From contig CALUIK010000001.1 of NCBI GenBank assembly GCA_944320685.1, positions 841,593 through 905,592 of the forward strand: 64,000 bases of DNA, given 5' to 3'. Origin of the DNA: an uncultured Alistipes sp. Its GTDB lineage: Bacteria > Bacteroidota > Bacteroidia > Bacteroidales > Rikenellaceae. The position numbers were made by a program, and so were the translations under genes. Shown here one piece after another: positions 55,028-63,984 of this stretch. The notes below the pieces were generated by a model. That model had not been told where the DNA came from. It worked only from the letters and a program-made list of their open reading frames with translations, and ran no database searches. How positions within the stretch are numbered: position 1 is the first letter of the stretch; the number at the start of each line of letters is the position of its first letter.

Positions 55028-55864
55028 ATGAAAAAGATTCTGTCGACGCTGGCCGTTGCCGGCATGGCTCTGGGTGCTTCGGCACAGGACAAGGGCCGTT
55101 TCGAGGTGTATGACCTCGGCGATTTCAAACTGCATGTTTATTACACCAACGATGCGCTGGGCGATGCCAGCTACATCATCGAGGGCGGGGATGCGCTCGT
55201 GACAATGGAACAGCCTCTGTTCAGGGAGAACGTGGCGGAGTTCGACGCCTACCTCTCGAAACTGGGCAAGAAGGTCGAGAAACGTATCACTGACTACCAT
55301 GTAGGCGGTACCGGCAGCCACGATGTGGTCATGGCCGAAGGCATGCCCGAATTTACAAAGGGCGAGATCTACGGCGGCATGATGGCGGGATTCGCGCAGA
55401 TGTTCGGTGACGCCCTCACAGACATGCCTACAGGCAAGGCTACGGAAGTGGCATTCGGCTCCACACAGACATGGGCGGGCGTTCCGTTCGAGTTCCGCCG
55501 CGGGGCCACATCCGACTTCCCCGGCGCAAGCATCCTTATAGGCGGCAAGGTATATTACACGCACTGGGCTCCGGCAAAGGCACATGCCAGCCATCTGCAG
55601 ATCGCTTCTCCGGCCGCCATCGACGCTGAGATCGCCGAAGCGGAGAAATCTTTGAAGTCCGGCGCGGAACTGTTCATCGGCGGACACGGAGGAGCGGCTA
55701 TGGCCGATGCCGTACAGTTCAAGATCGACTACCTGAAGACGGTAAAGGGGATGCTGGCGGAAAACGGTACGCCGGAGGCGTTTGTCGGGGCGATGAAGAG
55801 AGCCTATTCCGACCTGCCCGGAGCGGACGGACTGGGAGAGCTGGCCAAGGTACTGTACAAATAG
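55028..55864 (+). CDS. Metallo-beta-lactamase-fold protein with degenerate metal site, exported
   Basis: 278 aa with a signal peptide (MKKILSTLAVAGMALGASAQ). The general course follows MBL-fold hydrolases (SYIIEGGDALVTMEQPLF, then a motif after TDY), but the HxHxDH metal motif is YHVGGTGSHD (residues 90-99), leaving only part of the histidine set; later TTHW (YYTHWAP) and IGGHGG blocks remain. So it may bind one metal or none. Relatives annotated as MBL-fold hydrolases occur widely in Bacteroidetes. Substrate unknown. It precedes a perfect hairpin that separates it from the PPOX gene. Confidence 0.8.
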   Translation: MKKILSTLAVAGMALGASAQDKGRFEVYDLGDFKLHVYYTNDALGDASYIIEGGDALVTMEQPLFRENVAEFDAYLSKLGKKVEKRITDYHVGGTGSHDVVMAEGMPEFTKGEIYGGMMAGFAQMFGDALTDMPTGKATEVAFGSTQTWAGVPFEFRRGATSDFPGASILIGGKVYYTHWAPAKAHASHLQIASPAAIDAEIAEAEKSLKSGAELFIGGHGGAAMADAVQFKIDYLKTVKGMLAENGTPEAFVGAMKRAYSDLPGADGLGELAKVLYK

Positions 55865-55875
55865 CATCAGACGGT

Positions 55876-55905
55876 ATGTTCCGCTCCCGAACCGGAGCGG
55901 AACAT
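55876..55905 (+). terminator. Hairpin between MBL-like and PPOX genes
   Basis: A perfect 12-bp stem ATGTTCCGCTCC / GGAGCGGAACAT with a 6-nt loop, no strong T-run. It may attenuate rather than stop transcription into the PPOX-macrodomain-sirtuin genes. Confidence 0.6.
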
Positions 55906-55914
55906 GTCATTAAA

Positions 55915-56334
55915 ATGGGCATCACTATGGAAAAGGCATTTGAGTTTTTGAAAAGGAACAGGGAGGTGGCATTTGCCACGGTCGAGGGGGACAGGCCGAA
56001 GATCCGCGTATTCCAGATTATGAAGCAGGAAAAGGAAACCCTTTATTTCGTTACCGCACCGGGCAAGGAGGTGTACCGGCAGTTGCGGGCGAATCCGAAT
56101 GTGGAGATACTTGCCATGAAGGGGAACATCTTTGTCCGCATCGCCGGACAGGCCGTGTTCGATGTCGATGACCAGACGGCACGGGAGATATATGCCGCCA
56201 ACCCCGTGCTGCCGAGACTTTACAGGACATATACAGACCTTGTCTATTTCAGACTGCCCGCCGAAAGTATCGACTGCTATGACCTGACGCCCAATCCACC
56301 TTTGCAGGAACATCGAGATTATGAACAGAAGTGA
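55915..56334 (+). CDS. Pyridoxamine 5'-phosphate oxidase-like flavin protein
   Basis: 139 aa split-barrel FMN-binding protein: [24 protein letters not shown] opening ([20 protein letters not shown]), [34 protein letters not shown], and [17 protein letters not shown]. Such small PPOX-like proteins bind FMN, heme or F420 and act as reductases or sensors. Starts at 55915 or 55927 (MEKAF) are both after the hairpin. Its end overlaps the macrodomain gene by 14 nt, so translation is coupled. Confidence 0.85.
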   Translation: MGITMEKAFEFLKRNREVAFATVEGDRPKIRVFQIMKQEKETLYFVTAPGKEVYRQLRANPNVEILAMKGNIFVRIAGQAVFDVDDQTAREIYAANPVLPRLYRTYTDLVYFRLPAESIDCYDLTPNPPLQEHRDYEQK

Positions 56335-57109
56335 AAACCTATGGAATATCCTTCGGGCATTGCTCGATGAGCGGCCGGAATACGCCAGCCTGCAAATCCC
56401 CGATTCGTTGACGGAACGGCAGGGGCTGATGCGCTCTCTGCTGAATGTCCGCCCTCCGCTTCCTGTAAGCCGAGAGCTTCTCGAAGCGCAGGACGCGGAA
56501 CTGCGGATGCAGCTTGCTGCATCGGGAATTGTGCATTTGTCGCAGATTGAGCCCTGCCGCAGTGACGGCAGGCTGCGGATATGGCAGGGAGACATCACCC
56601 GCCTGCAGGTTGATGCCATCGTCAATGCCGCCAACAGCGCCTTGTTAGGTTGTTTCGTTCCGCTGCACCGCTGCATCGACAACGCCATCCATTCGGCTGC
56701 GGGCGTACAGCTGCGGCTGGCCTGCGGCCGGCTGATGCAGGAACAGGGGCATCCGGAACCGACGGGACAGGCGAAGATCACGGACGGATACAACCTGCCC
56801 GCACGCCATGTCATCCATACGGTCGGGCCTGTTGTCGGCGGGGAGATTCCATCCGAAGAGCAGGAGCGTCAGTTGGCGGACTGTTACCTCTCCTGCCTCG
56901 CTTTGGCGGATGAACACGGTCTGGAGAGCATCGCGTTCTGCTGTATCTCCACGGGCGAGTTCGGCTTCCCCCAAAAGCAGGCCGCCGAGATTGCGGTCGG
57001 AACCGTGCGGGCGTATCTCGACACGGCTGTTCCGACCCGTATAAATAGTGTCGTATTCAACGTATTCAAAGATGATGACTTATCCATTTATAGAAACCTG
57101 TTGCCGTAG
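56321..57109 (+). CDS. Zinc-type macrodomain protein linked to sirtuin (ADP-ribosyl hydrolase)
   Basis: 262 aa. An N-terminal helical extension (about 1-75) precedes the macrodomain: [20 protein letters not shown] (ADP-ribose loop 1), [21 protein letters not shown] with Cys111, His116 and Cys118 as in the zinc-containing macrodomains that travel with Sir[12 protein letters not shown], and [20 protein letters not shown] (loop 2). In characterised SirTM systems this enzyme removes ADP-ribose placed by the sirtuin. The next gene starts inside its 3' end, so the two are made together. Confidence 0.93.
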   Translation: MNRSENLWNILRALLDERPEYASLQIPDSLTERQGLMRSLLNVRPPLPVSRELLEAQDAELRMQLAASGIVHLSQIEPCRSDGRLRIWQGDITRLQVDAIVNAANSALLGCFVPLHRCIDNAIHSAAGVQLRLACGRLMQEQGHPEPTGQAKITDGYNLPARHVIHTVGPVVGGEIPSEEQERQLADCYLSCLALADEHGLESIAFCCISTGEFGFPQKQAAEIAVGTVRAYLDTAVPTRINSVVFNVFKDDDLSIYRNLLP

Positions 57110-57959
57110 AAAGCCGATCCGCAAGAGTTATTCCCGCCGGCTGGAGGAGCTGCGCCGTGCGCTCGACCGCGCGGAACATGTGGTCATCGGCGCCGGAGCG
57201 GGACTTTCCGCTGCCGCAGGGCTGGAGTACAGCGGGCGCCGCTTCACGGACAACTTCGGCGACTTCATCGCCCGCTACGGTTTTACGGACATGTACACCT
57301 CGTCGTTCTATCCATTCAGGACAGAGGAGGAGCGGTGGGCATACTGGGCAAGGCATATCCGGCTGAACCGCTACGATACTCCGGCCACCGACCTGTACCG
57401 GATGCTTCTGCGCGCGGTCGGGAAGAAAGAGTGGTTTGTGATTACCACCAATGTGGACGGGCAGTTCGAGAAGGCCGGGTTCGACCGCGGCCGCATCTTC
57501 GCCGTGCAGGGCGATTATGCCTATCTGCAATGTGCGGCAGGGTGTCACGATCGCCTTTATTACAATGAGGAACCTGTGCATGAGATGTCACGCAATACAG
57601 AGGACTGCCGCATCCCCTCTTCACTCGTTCCGCGCTGTCCCGTATGCGGCGGGCCGATGGACGTGAACCTGCGCAAGGACGGCAATTTCGTACAGGACGA
57701 CCGCTGGTACGAAAGCAGGGAACGGTACCGCTCTTTCATGCAGGGCGCCTGCCGCGGGAACACGCTGCTGCTGGAACTCGGCGTGGGCTACAACACGCCC
57801 GCCATCATCCGCTTCCCGTTTGAGGAACTGGCCTCGCGGCATGGCGACATCACACTGGCGCGCGTCAACCGTGACTTCGCCGAGAAGCGGGCGGCTGTAC
57901 ACTCCTTCATCCCGTTTCGCGAGGAGATGGGCAGAATCATATCCGACATGGCGGAATAG
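57072..57959 (+). CDS. Class M sirtuin (SirTM), probable protein ADP-ribosyltransferase
   Basis: 295 aa. Rossmann NAD site [32 protein letters not shown], and a four-cysteine zinc module (Cys154, 158, 189, 192 in LQCAAGC and RCPVCGG). The catalytic histidine of deacetylase sirtuins (HG) is Gln146 in [12 protein letters not shown], the hallmark of SirTM proteins, which ADP-ribosylate rather than deacetylate. In staphylococci and streptococci the target is a lipoylated GcvH-L encoded in the same operon together with LplA2; neither is visible here. The start at 57072 (or 57075) overlaps the macrodomain gene by 38 nt. Confidence 0.92.
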   Translation: MMTYPFIETCCRRKPIRKSYSRRLEELRRALDRAEHVVIGAGAGLSAAAGLEYSGRRFTDNFGDFIARYGFTDMYTSSFYPFRTEEERWAYWARHIRLNRYDTPATDLYRMLLRAVGKKEWFVITTNVDGQFEKAGFDRGRIFAVQGDYAYLQCAAGCHDRLYYNEEPVHEMSRNTEDCRIPSSLVPRCPVCGGPMDVNLRKDGNFVQDDRWYESRERYRSFMQGACRGNTLLLELGVGYNTPAIIRFPFEELASRHGDITLARVNRDFAEKRAAVHSFIPFREEMGRIISDMAE

Positions 57960-58210
57960 TCCCCGACTTCATTTTCCTCTATGGAGGCGGGTTCGTCATT
58001 ATCGTAACGGCCCAATCCTCAGATAATAGCCGTGTAAGGTCCCGTACTCTCCTTCTGCGGGAACCGTGCGATGAGACGGATACAGGCTGACTGCAAAAAA
58101 GACGGGCCTTTCGCGCGCTGTCCGGCTCCGGCGGCGCCCTTTCCGAGCCCCGCCGGCCGTTTTCGGCGGCATCCGTCACGCGCTGAAATAGGGGCGGGCA
58201 TTAGGATGGT

Positions 58211-58242
58211 CTGTGGTTTGTAAGATATTTTACAAACCGCAG
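58211..58242 (+). terminator. Hairpin after the sirtuin gene region
   Basis: CTGTGGTTTGTAA pairs with TTACAAACCGCAG (one mismatch) around a 6-nt loop, followed by T-rich sequence. It is about 250 nt past the sirtuin stop. Confidence 0.55.
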
Positions 58243-58344
58243 GCCATTTCGCATTTATTTTTATAACGGCATGCCTGCAGCCTTGTCCTGAAGCGGGCTT
58301 TCAGTGGAATTTTCTAAAACGGCTAAATTAAAATCCGCTTTGCG

Positions 58345-58374
58345 TTTGTCATACCAAATAATTTGATACATTTG
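58345..58374 (+). promoter_or_regulatory. Promoter for the fimbrial operon
   Basis: TTTG (58345-58348), 18 nt, TACATTTG (58367-58374), matching the Bacteroidetes consensus, about 450 nt ahead of the first fimbrial gene. Confidence 0.55.
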
Positions 58375-58558
58375 TAATCGGTTAATTATATTATTATGGG
58401 CGATGACGGCACAAGACGGAAAAGCGGGCGGCCTTTTCATCCATACGACGCAGCCTGTGTCGTCATTTCGGAGTGGAATGACGGGGTGCCTGTCATACGC
58501 CACAGTGGTGCGGCCATATTTCCATATAATAATTTGGAAATACGGAAAAATCGTGTAA

Positions 58559-58581
58559 ACACACACACACACACACACACA
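58559..58581. repeat. (AC)11 dinucleotide tract
   Basis: Eleven AC units plus a final A in the transcribed leader of the fimbrial operon. Such tracts slip during replication and are phase-variation hot spots in other bacteria. Confidence 0.9.
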
Positions 58582-58820
58582 GGAGCTCGCGCGTCAATAT
58601 ACGTCAAATTCTTTAATCCACAATGGGTTAGGGGTATTTTTATCCTCGGGGGAACCCCGTTCTCAAGCGAAACTCATCGAAGTCATGCCATACCTCCGCC
58701 TTGCCGGTCAAGGTCGGAGAGGAATTTCCATGTTCTCGGGGCAATGCGGCGCAGGGCCTGTTCACGTCCGCATGCTCCCGGGACTTTTTGTACCATACGA
58801 ACAACAAACCAATAAACAAT

Positions 58821-59924
58821 ATGCTGAAACAGAGAAGATTCATACTGACGATAGTGCTTGCCGTGCTGCTGTTCCCTCTGCCCCTTTCGGCGCAGGATAA
58901 GCCCGACACGGTCTATACGTTCCGCTTCGTGCCGCAGAAGGATATGTTCTATGTGCCGTGGAACGGCAACGACAAGGAGCTGGCACGGCTCGAAACGTGC
59001 GTGGAGCGGCTGAAGGAACGCATTTTCGCAGGAGAAATCCCCGTGCGCGTGGAGGGCTACTGCACTTCTCTGGGTAACGATGCCGACAACCTTGCGATGG
59101 CGAAAGTCCGCTCCAACCGCGTGAAGTCGGAACTCGTCATCCGGCAGGGGCTGACCGAGGAGTGCTTCGTCACGAAGAACCACTCCGGCGGCGGGGACTA
59201 TGTGACGGTGCGCATAGTGATTCCGGCCGTCAGGGACGATGCGGAGGCGGCGCGCCTTGCCGCCGAGCAGCGAAGGGCGGAGGCGGCCGAACGGCAGCGG
59301 CTGGAGCAGGAGCGTGCGGAGCGTGAACGCGCCGAAGCGGCAGAGCAGGCCCGGGCCGACAGCCTCGCAAGGGCACAGGCCGCAGTCGGAAGCGAGACGG
59401 AGACCGTGAGCCCGTCGGCGGAGGAAGCCGACTATGCCGACGGCTACACGCTCACCCTGCGTGCCAACCTGCTGCGCTGGGCGACGCTCACGCCTGATGT
59501 CGGCATCGAGTGGCGCATCAGTCCAAGTGTGGGCATCGCCGTGAACGGCTCGTGGACCTCGTGGTCGTGGAACGACAAGGACCGCCGCTATGCCCTGTGG
59601 GAGGTCATGCCCGAAGCGCGCTGGTATATGGGCAGGGAGAAGCGCGGCTATCTGGGCGCAATGTTCAAGGCCGGGCAGTTCAACTACAAGCTCTCCGCCA
59701 CGGGCCGTCAGGGCGACCTGATGGGCGGCGGCATCACGGGCGGCTACCAGCTGCGGCTGAATGACGCCCTGTCACTGGATTTTAATGTGGCCGTGGGCTG
59801 CCTGCACGCGGACTATGAGAAATACACGGTCATCGACGGTGTGCGGGTGCGTGCCGGCAAGGAGACGAAGAACTGGTGGGGCCCGGTCAATGCGGGCGTC
59901 ACCTTGGTGTGGAAGCTGTTTTAG
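58821..59924 (+). CDS. DUF3575 / OmpA-like protein of the fimbrial locus
   Basis: 367 aa with a signal peptide (MLKQRRFILTIVLAVLLFPL). Residues 30-140 resemble an OmpA-type periplasmic domain at the N-terminus (RVEGYCTSLGNDADNLAMAK). A charged Glu/Arg/Ala-rich helix (about 145-200) follows, then an eight-strand-like outer membrane domain (DUF3575): LRANLLRWATLTPDVGIEWR, YMGREKRGYLGAMFKAGQFN, ending TLVWKLF. This inverted OmpA arrangement commonly leads FimB/Mfa fimbrial operons in Bacteroidales and may anchor the fimbria to the cell wall (inference). Confidence 0.85.
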   Translation: MLKQRRFILTIVLAVLLFPLPLSAQDKPDTVYTFRFVPQKDMFYVPWNGNDKELARLETCVERLKERIFAGEIPVRVEGYCTSLGNDADNLAMAKVRSNRVKSELVIRQGLTEECFVTKNHSGGGDYVTVRIVIPAVRDDAEAARLAAEQRRAEAAERQRLEQERAERERAEAAEQARADSLARAQAAVGSETETVSPSAEEADYADGYTLTLRANLLRWATLTPDVGIEWRISPSVGIAVNGSWTSWSWNDKDRRYALWEVMPEARWYMGREKRGYLGAMFKAGQFNYKLSATGRQGDLMGGGITGGYQLRLNDALSLDFNVAVGCLHADYEKYTVIDGVRVRAGKETKNWWGPVNAGVTLVWKLF

Positions 59925-59939
59925 TGAAAGGAGGAGAAT

Positions 59940-60815
59940 ATGACAACGACAAGATATACGACAACGATTCTTTCCCTTGCGCTGCTGCTCACACTGGGCG
60001 GCTGCGTCAAGGACGAACTGCACGACACGCCCCATCCCGACACGGGCAGTATAGCCGTCACCGCCGACTGGGCTGACCGCGGCGAGGGCGTGGACATCCC
60101 CGCCTCGTGGCATATTGTCATGGGTGACTATACGGGCACGGAGACCGGTGCGACCCACTCGCCGGACTATCTTTTCAATCCGGGCAGTTATACCCTTGCG
60201 GTGTATAACCCTGCCGACGGCATTACGGTAAGCGGCACCACCGCCGCAGTAGTTCAAGAAGCAGGCAACGGGGCATACATCAGCAACACTCCCGGCTGGC
60301 TCTTCACTTCCGTGCAGGAGGTAGAGATAGAAGCCGACACCGATTACGAACTGACCGCCGTCATGCAGCAGCAGGTGCGGCAGCTTACCCTCGTCATCGA
60401 GCCGACGGGCGATGCGGCAGAGCGTATCGAGAGCATCGTGGGCACGCTGAGCGGGGCGGCAGGGACGCTGGATTTCGCCACGGGTACCCACGGCACGCCC
60501 TCGGAGGTGGAGCTGCACTTCACGAAGATAGCCTCGGGCGACGATGCGGGCAAGTGGATGGCAACCGTGCGGCTGCTCGGCATTGCGGGCGACACGCAGC
60601 GGCTCACCGCCACGCTGACCTACACTGACGGCAACCCGCAGCCTACATCTCTCAATAGCGACCTTACGGCGGCCCTCGACGGCTTCAACGACGGCAAGAC
60701 CGCGCCCCTGACCCTCGGCGGCACCTTGGCCGAGACCCCGACTGAGGCCGGAGCGGAAACAGGCATCACCGGTTGGGAGAAAATTGACGGCGACGGAGTG
60801 GATGCCGAAATGTAG
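59940..60815 (+). CDS. FimB/Mfa2 family fimbrial anchor-like lipoprotein
   Basis: 291 aa lipoprotein (lipobox LGGCVKD, Cys22). Two transthyretin-like beta domains are suggested: GSIAVTADWADRGEGVDIPA at the start, YELTAVMQQQVRQLTLVIEP at the domain boundary, and ATLTYTDGNPQPTSLNSDL late. This matches the DUF5119/FimB-Mfa2 group in Bacteroidales, which caps or anchors the fimbrial base and regulates its length. 15 nt after the DUF3575 gene and 48 nt before the fimbrillin gene. Confidence 0.82.
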   Translation: MTTTRYTTTILSLALLLTLGGCVKDELHDTPHPDTGSIAVTADWADRGEGVDIPASWHIVMGDYTGTETGATHSPDYLFNPGSYTLAVYNPADGITVSGTTAAVVQEAGNGAYISNTPGWLFTSVQEVEIEADTDYELTAVMQQQVRQLTLVIEPTGDAAERIESIVGTLSGAAGTLDFATGTHGTPSEVELHFTKIASGDDAGKWMATVRLLGIAGDTQRLTATLTYTDGNPQPTSLNSDLTAALDGFNDGKTAPLTLGGTLAETPTEAGAETGITGWEKIDGDGVDAEM

Positions 60816-60863
60816 TTTAATGAAGAATGATAGAATGAAGAATAAACGATAAACTAAACTAAT

Positions 60864-61757
60864 ATGAATATGAAGACAAGATTTTTTGCTTTCGCAGCGC
60901 TGGCATTGACACTTGCCGCCTGCAACAACGACAACGAGAACCTGAACGACGGCCCCGTGGCCGCCCGGTTCACCGCCGCCATCGGCAACAACGTGACTGC
61001 CACCCCCTCCACCCGCGTCAGCGGAACGGACGGAACCGCATGGGATAAAGACGACTGCATCGGCATTACCTGTACCGGTGGTTCCTCGTACAACAACGTC
61101 CCCTATGTGACGAAGGGAGACGGCAATTTCACCCCGGCGAGTGATGATATTATCTACTTCGATAACACGGACGAAGTAACCTTCCGTGCCTATTATCCGT
61201 ACAAGGATGACGATGAAATGACAGAGGGTAAGATAGCCGCCACCACCGATGCCAAGGCACAGGAAGTGCAGACCCGGCATGACTTCCTCTTTGCCAGCGG
61301 TGCCAAGGGAAGCACTTACAACCCGGAGGTGAAATTCACCGGCGCAAACGCCTTCAGCCACTGCATGAGCCGGATTACACTCAATTTCAAAGGTGGAAGC
61401 GGTGTCACCATCCCGACTGATGGCCCGACCAGCTACACACTGAAAGGCTTGTTGCTGCAAGGTACTTTCGACCCCGCCAACGGCGAGACAGCAACCACCG
61501 CCAACTCTGCGGCAAACGTGACTCTGCCAGGCAACCGCACCTCGTCCATCTTCTTCCCGCAGGAAGTGGAGAGCATCGGAATGGAAATATTATTGAACGG
61601 AAACACCTATTACACCACACTTCCCGTGAAGGAAGACAAGCTCCAAAGCGGCAAGGAATACCACTACGAAATCACCATCAGCCACAAAGATGTGATGGTA
61701 AATGCCTCTATCAAAGCATGGGACAAGGTGAATGAAAACGTTAATGTGAACATCTGA
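60864..61757 (+). CDS. Fimbrillin family lipoprotein (Mfa1-like)
   Basis: 297 aa lipoprotein (LTLAACNND, Cys20 with MNMK start). The fimbrillin pattern is clear: TPSTRVSGTDGTAWDKDDCI, TFRAYYPY, FSHCMSRITLNFKGGSGV, and a final VNASIKAWDKVNENVNVNI strand that matches the C-terminal donor region of Bacteroidales fimbrillins. The TRVSG region is where such proteins are cut by a gingipain-like protease before donor-strand assembly. Probable major shaft or accessory subunit. Confidence 0.86.
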   Translation: MNMKTRFFAFAALALTLAACNNDNENLNDGPVAARFTAAIGNNVTATPSTRVSGTDGTAWDKDDCIGITCTGGSSYNNVPYVTKGDGNFTPASDDIIYFDNTDEVTFRAYYPYKDDDEMTEGKIAATTDAKAQEVQTRHDFLFASGAKGSTYNPEVKFTGANAFSHCMSRITLNFKGGSGVTIPTDGPTSYTLKGLLLQGTFDPANGETATTANSAANVTLPGNRTSSIFFPQEVESIGMEILLNGNTYYTTLPVKEDKLQSGKEYHYEITISHKDVMVNASIKAWDKVNENVNVNI

Positions 61758-61877
61758 CCCGCACACCGCTGCCCCGGCGCAAGCGTCAAGCCGGAGCTGC
61801 CCATAGATGAGTTATGGTGCGACGGTCGCCCTCGCAGGCGGCGGCAGCACGAAACAAGAACAAAAAAACAACGCGAT

Positions 61878-63719
61878 ATGAAGAAAAGACATTCCATTCA
61901 GATACTTCTTGCCGTAGCTGCGATATTCTTTGCAGCGACTGCCTGCACGCAAGACGAGCTGGCGGACGGCGACCGTCTGCCCGAAGGACAATACCCGCTG
62001 GAGATAGCCCGCATCACCCTCAGCGTGGAGGGAGGCGAAGCGCAGCCGTGGGGCGCACCGGCGACGCGCGTCAGCGAGACCGAAGACGGCACGGGCAGCA
62101 AGTGGGACGGCGATGAAGAGATAGACGTGCAGATAGACGGCAGCACAGAGACAGCCACCTACATCGTGCAGGCCGGCGGCACAGTCACCTCCTACGCACC
62201 CCTTTACTGGAGCGACCGTGACGACCACACCGTCACCGCCTGGTATCCCGCCACGGACGGCACCCTCGACCTCGGCGACCAAAGCCAAAATCTTGCCTAT
62301 CTGTTGAGCGGCACGGGCACGGGCAACTATCAGAAACCGGTAAAACTGACCTTCACCCACCAGTTGGCCAAGGTGCGCGTCACGCCCACCGGCGATGCGC
62401 TCGGCGAAGTGCAGAGCCTCCAGCTCTATACCTACACACAGTGTACTTATGAAAAGGGCACGGTAGTGCAAGGCTCGCAAGAGGGCTGGATAGAGATGAA
62501 GAAGTGCGAATACACCGAGAACGGCAACGCCATCACCTGCTGGGAGGCGAACGTGGTGCCCGGCTACGAGATAACCAAGCTGATGGCGAACAACGACAAC
62601 AAGGAACGCGACCTCTCTGCTGCCATCACCCCCGAGGCAGGCAGCTTCTACAACATCACGCTAAACAATGACAAGGGATATACCGACGACGGACAGGGCA
62701 ACTACACCGTGACCACCGCCGACGGACTGAAAGCTGTGGCAGATATTGCCAACAATGGCAATCTTGACATCAACATCACCCTTGACAAAGACATCACCCT
62801 GACGGGGGAATGGACACCGATAGGCATAGACTCTGACAATCAATACACCGGCACCTTCGACGGTGGCGGCCATACCATATCGGGGCTGACCGTTACGGGA
62901 AGTGACGAAAATGCAGGTCTGTTCGGCTGCATCGACGATGGCGGCACGGTGAAGAACGTGGTGCTGGAGAACGTGCAGATAGCAAGCGATAACCAGTATG
63001 CCAATGTCGGCGGCGTGGCAGGATATAGCCGGGGCAACATTGAAAACTGCTCGGTGTCGGGCAGCGTCAGCGGAAACAGTAACAGCAACGGCACCTCCAA
63101 CTGTGTAGGCGGCGTGGTGGGCCAGCAATATGGCGGTACCATCACCGAATGCACTTCCTCGGCCATAGTGGATGGAAGGAACGAAGTCGGCGGCGTGGTA
63201 GGTCAAACGAATAATGGTGCCACGCTGACCGCCTGCTATGCCACGGGCGATGTGACAGCTGAAAGAGACCCTCGAAACAACACCTATGCCGGTGGCGTGG
63301 TGGGATTCAACGGAGTCGGCACCCTCACCGCCTGCTATGCCACGGGCAACGTGACCGGCACAGGCACCGGAAGCGGCTCTATCTATGTAGGCGGCGTAAC
63401 GGGAGACAATGCTTCGGGCACCCTGACCGCCTGCTACCATGCTGCGGAAACTGTCAGCGGCCCGGATGGAGCCACAGGCGGCGTAACGGGTCGAAACTAT
63501 GATGCAAACGTCGGTATCCCTTCCATCACCGCCTGCTACTGGCAGAACAACCAAGCCCAAGGCATCGGCAACAATCAGGCAGGCACCACCGACGGAACCA
63601 CGCAGGTGGACGGCGACTGGACGGACGCGATGAACGCCATGAACAGGGCATTGCAGAATGCAGGTTCAGAGTGGCGTTACGAACTCACTGGAGAATTGCC
63701 TACATTGAAGAAACAGTGA
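61878..63719 (+). CDS. Fimbrillin family lipoprotein with GLUG-repeat C-terminus (probable tip adhesin)
   Basis: 613 aa. Lipobox TACTQDE (Cys23). The N-terminal 270 residues follow the fimbrillin plan (TRVSETEDGTGSKWDGDEEI, VTAWYPATDG, KLTFTHQLAKVRV). From about 275 on comes a different part: FDGGGHTISGLTVTG, then about five GLUG-like repeats of the type VGGVVGxxxxGTLTACYATG, ending in GELPTLKKQ. GLUG repeats are typical of surface adhesins. It is the last gene of the operon, suggesting a tip or adhesive subunit. Five ACYATG/ACYH/ACYW units show near-identical DNA, so copy number could vary. Confidence 0.85.
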   Translation: MKKRHSIQILLAVAAIFFAATACTQDELADGDRLPEGQYPLEIARITLSVEGGEAQPWGAPATRVSETEDGTGSKWDGDEEIDVQIDGSTETATYIVQAGGTVTSYAPLYWSDRDDHTVTAWYPATDGTLDLGDQSQNLAYLLSGTGTGNYQKPVKLTFTHQLAKVRVTPTGDALGEVQSLQLYTYTQCTYEKGTVVQGSQEGWIEMKKCEYTENGNAITCWEANVVPGYEITKLMANNDNKERDLSAAITPEAGSFYNITLNNDKGYTDDGQGNYTVTTADGLKAVADIANNGNLDINITLDKDITLTGEWTPIGIDSDNQYTGTFDGGGHTISGLTVTGSDENAGLFGCIDDGGTVKNVVLENVQIASDNQYANVGGVAGYSRGNIENCSVSGSVSGNSNSNGTSNCVGGVVGQQYGGTITECTSSAIVDGRNEVGGVVGQTNNGATLTACYATGDVTAERDPRNNTYAGGVVGFNGVGTLTACYATGNVTGTGTGSGSIYVGGVTGDNASGTLTACYHAAETVSGPDGATGGVTGRNYDANVGIPSITACYWQNNQAQGIGNNQAGTTDGTTQVDGDWTDAMNAMNRALQNAGSEWRYELTGELPTLKKQ

Positions 63720-63866
63720 ACCGTCGGGCGGGAAAAGTTCCGCTTATAACGGAAGATACCGAAATAAACCCCCGGAAAAGAACAGAGATTGTGACGGAAG
63801 TGTGTGCCGACCTCATATTTCAGGAAATACCCTAAGAATATTTCAATGATTATGGGTATTTTTTGA

Positions 63867-63894
63867 GAAAAATCGAAGATCCAACGATTTTTTC
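63867..63894 (+). terminator. Intrinsic terminator after the fimbrial operon
   Basis: GAAAAATCG pairs with CGATTTTTTC around a 9-nt loop; the T-run is the 3' arm itself. It is 148 nt past the last stop. Confidence 0.6.
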
Positions 63895-63896
63895 AT

Positions 63897-63922
63897 CTTT
63901 TCCCTCCGAACAGAGGGAAAAG
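63897..63922. repeat. Second hairpin next to the terminator
   Basis: A perfect 10-bp stem CTTTTCCCTC / GAGGGAAAAG with a 6-nt loop; possibly part of a tandem terminator for genes on either strand. Confidence 0.45.
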
Positions 63923-63944
63923 AGGCAAAAACAGCCCTTTCGGG

Positions 63945-63984
63945 CCCCGACAGACCCCGTCTGCAAAGATAGGGCATGTCGGGG
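63945..63984 (-). promoter_or_regulatory. Possible minus-strand promoter inside an inverted repeat
   Basis: CCCCGACA (63945-63952) and TGTCGGGG (63977-63984) flank CAAAGATA (63964-63971), a minus-strand -7 box (TATCTTTG). No minus-strand gene is seen to its left, so it may be incidental. Confidence 0.25.

Larger units (their letters stand above)
57960..58820. other. Leader and intergenic region before the fimbrial operon
   Basis: 861 nt with no convincing gene. From left to right it has a terminator (58211-58242), a good promoter (58345-58374), an inverted repeat TATTTCCA/TGGAAATA (58517-58524, 58535-58542) and the (AC)11 tract. A frame from 58396 to 58815 stays open through the tract and stops 5 nt before the porin-like gene, but most of it is not protein-like. 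Confidence 0.5.

Noticed and set aside
58396..58815. A true 139-aa gene ahead of the fimbrial operon
   Set aside because: After the His-Thr repeat from the AC tract the translation loses protein character; treated only as a possible leader frame.
58211..58820. Invertible promoter for the fimbrial operon
   Set aside because: No pair of long inverted repeats flanks the promoter; the hairpins seen are short and local.
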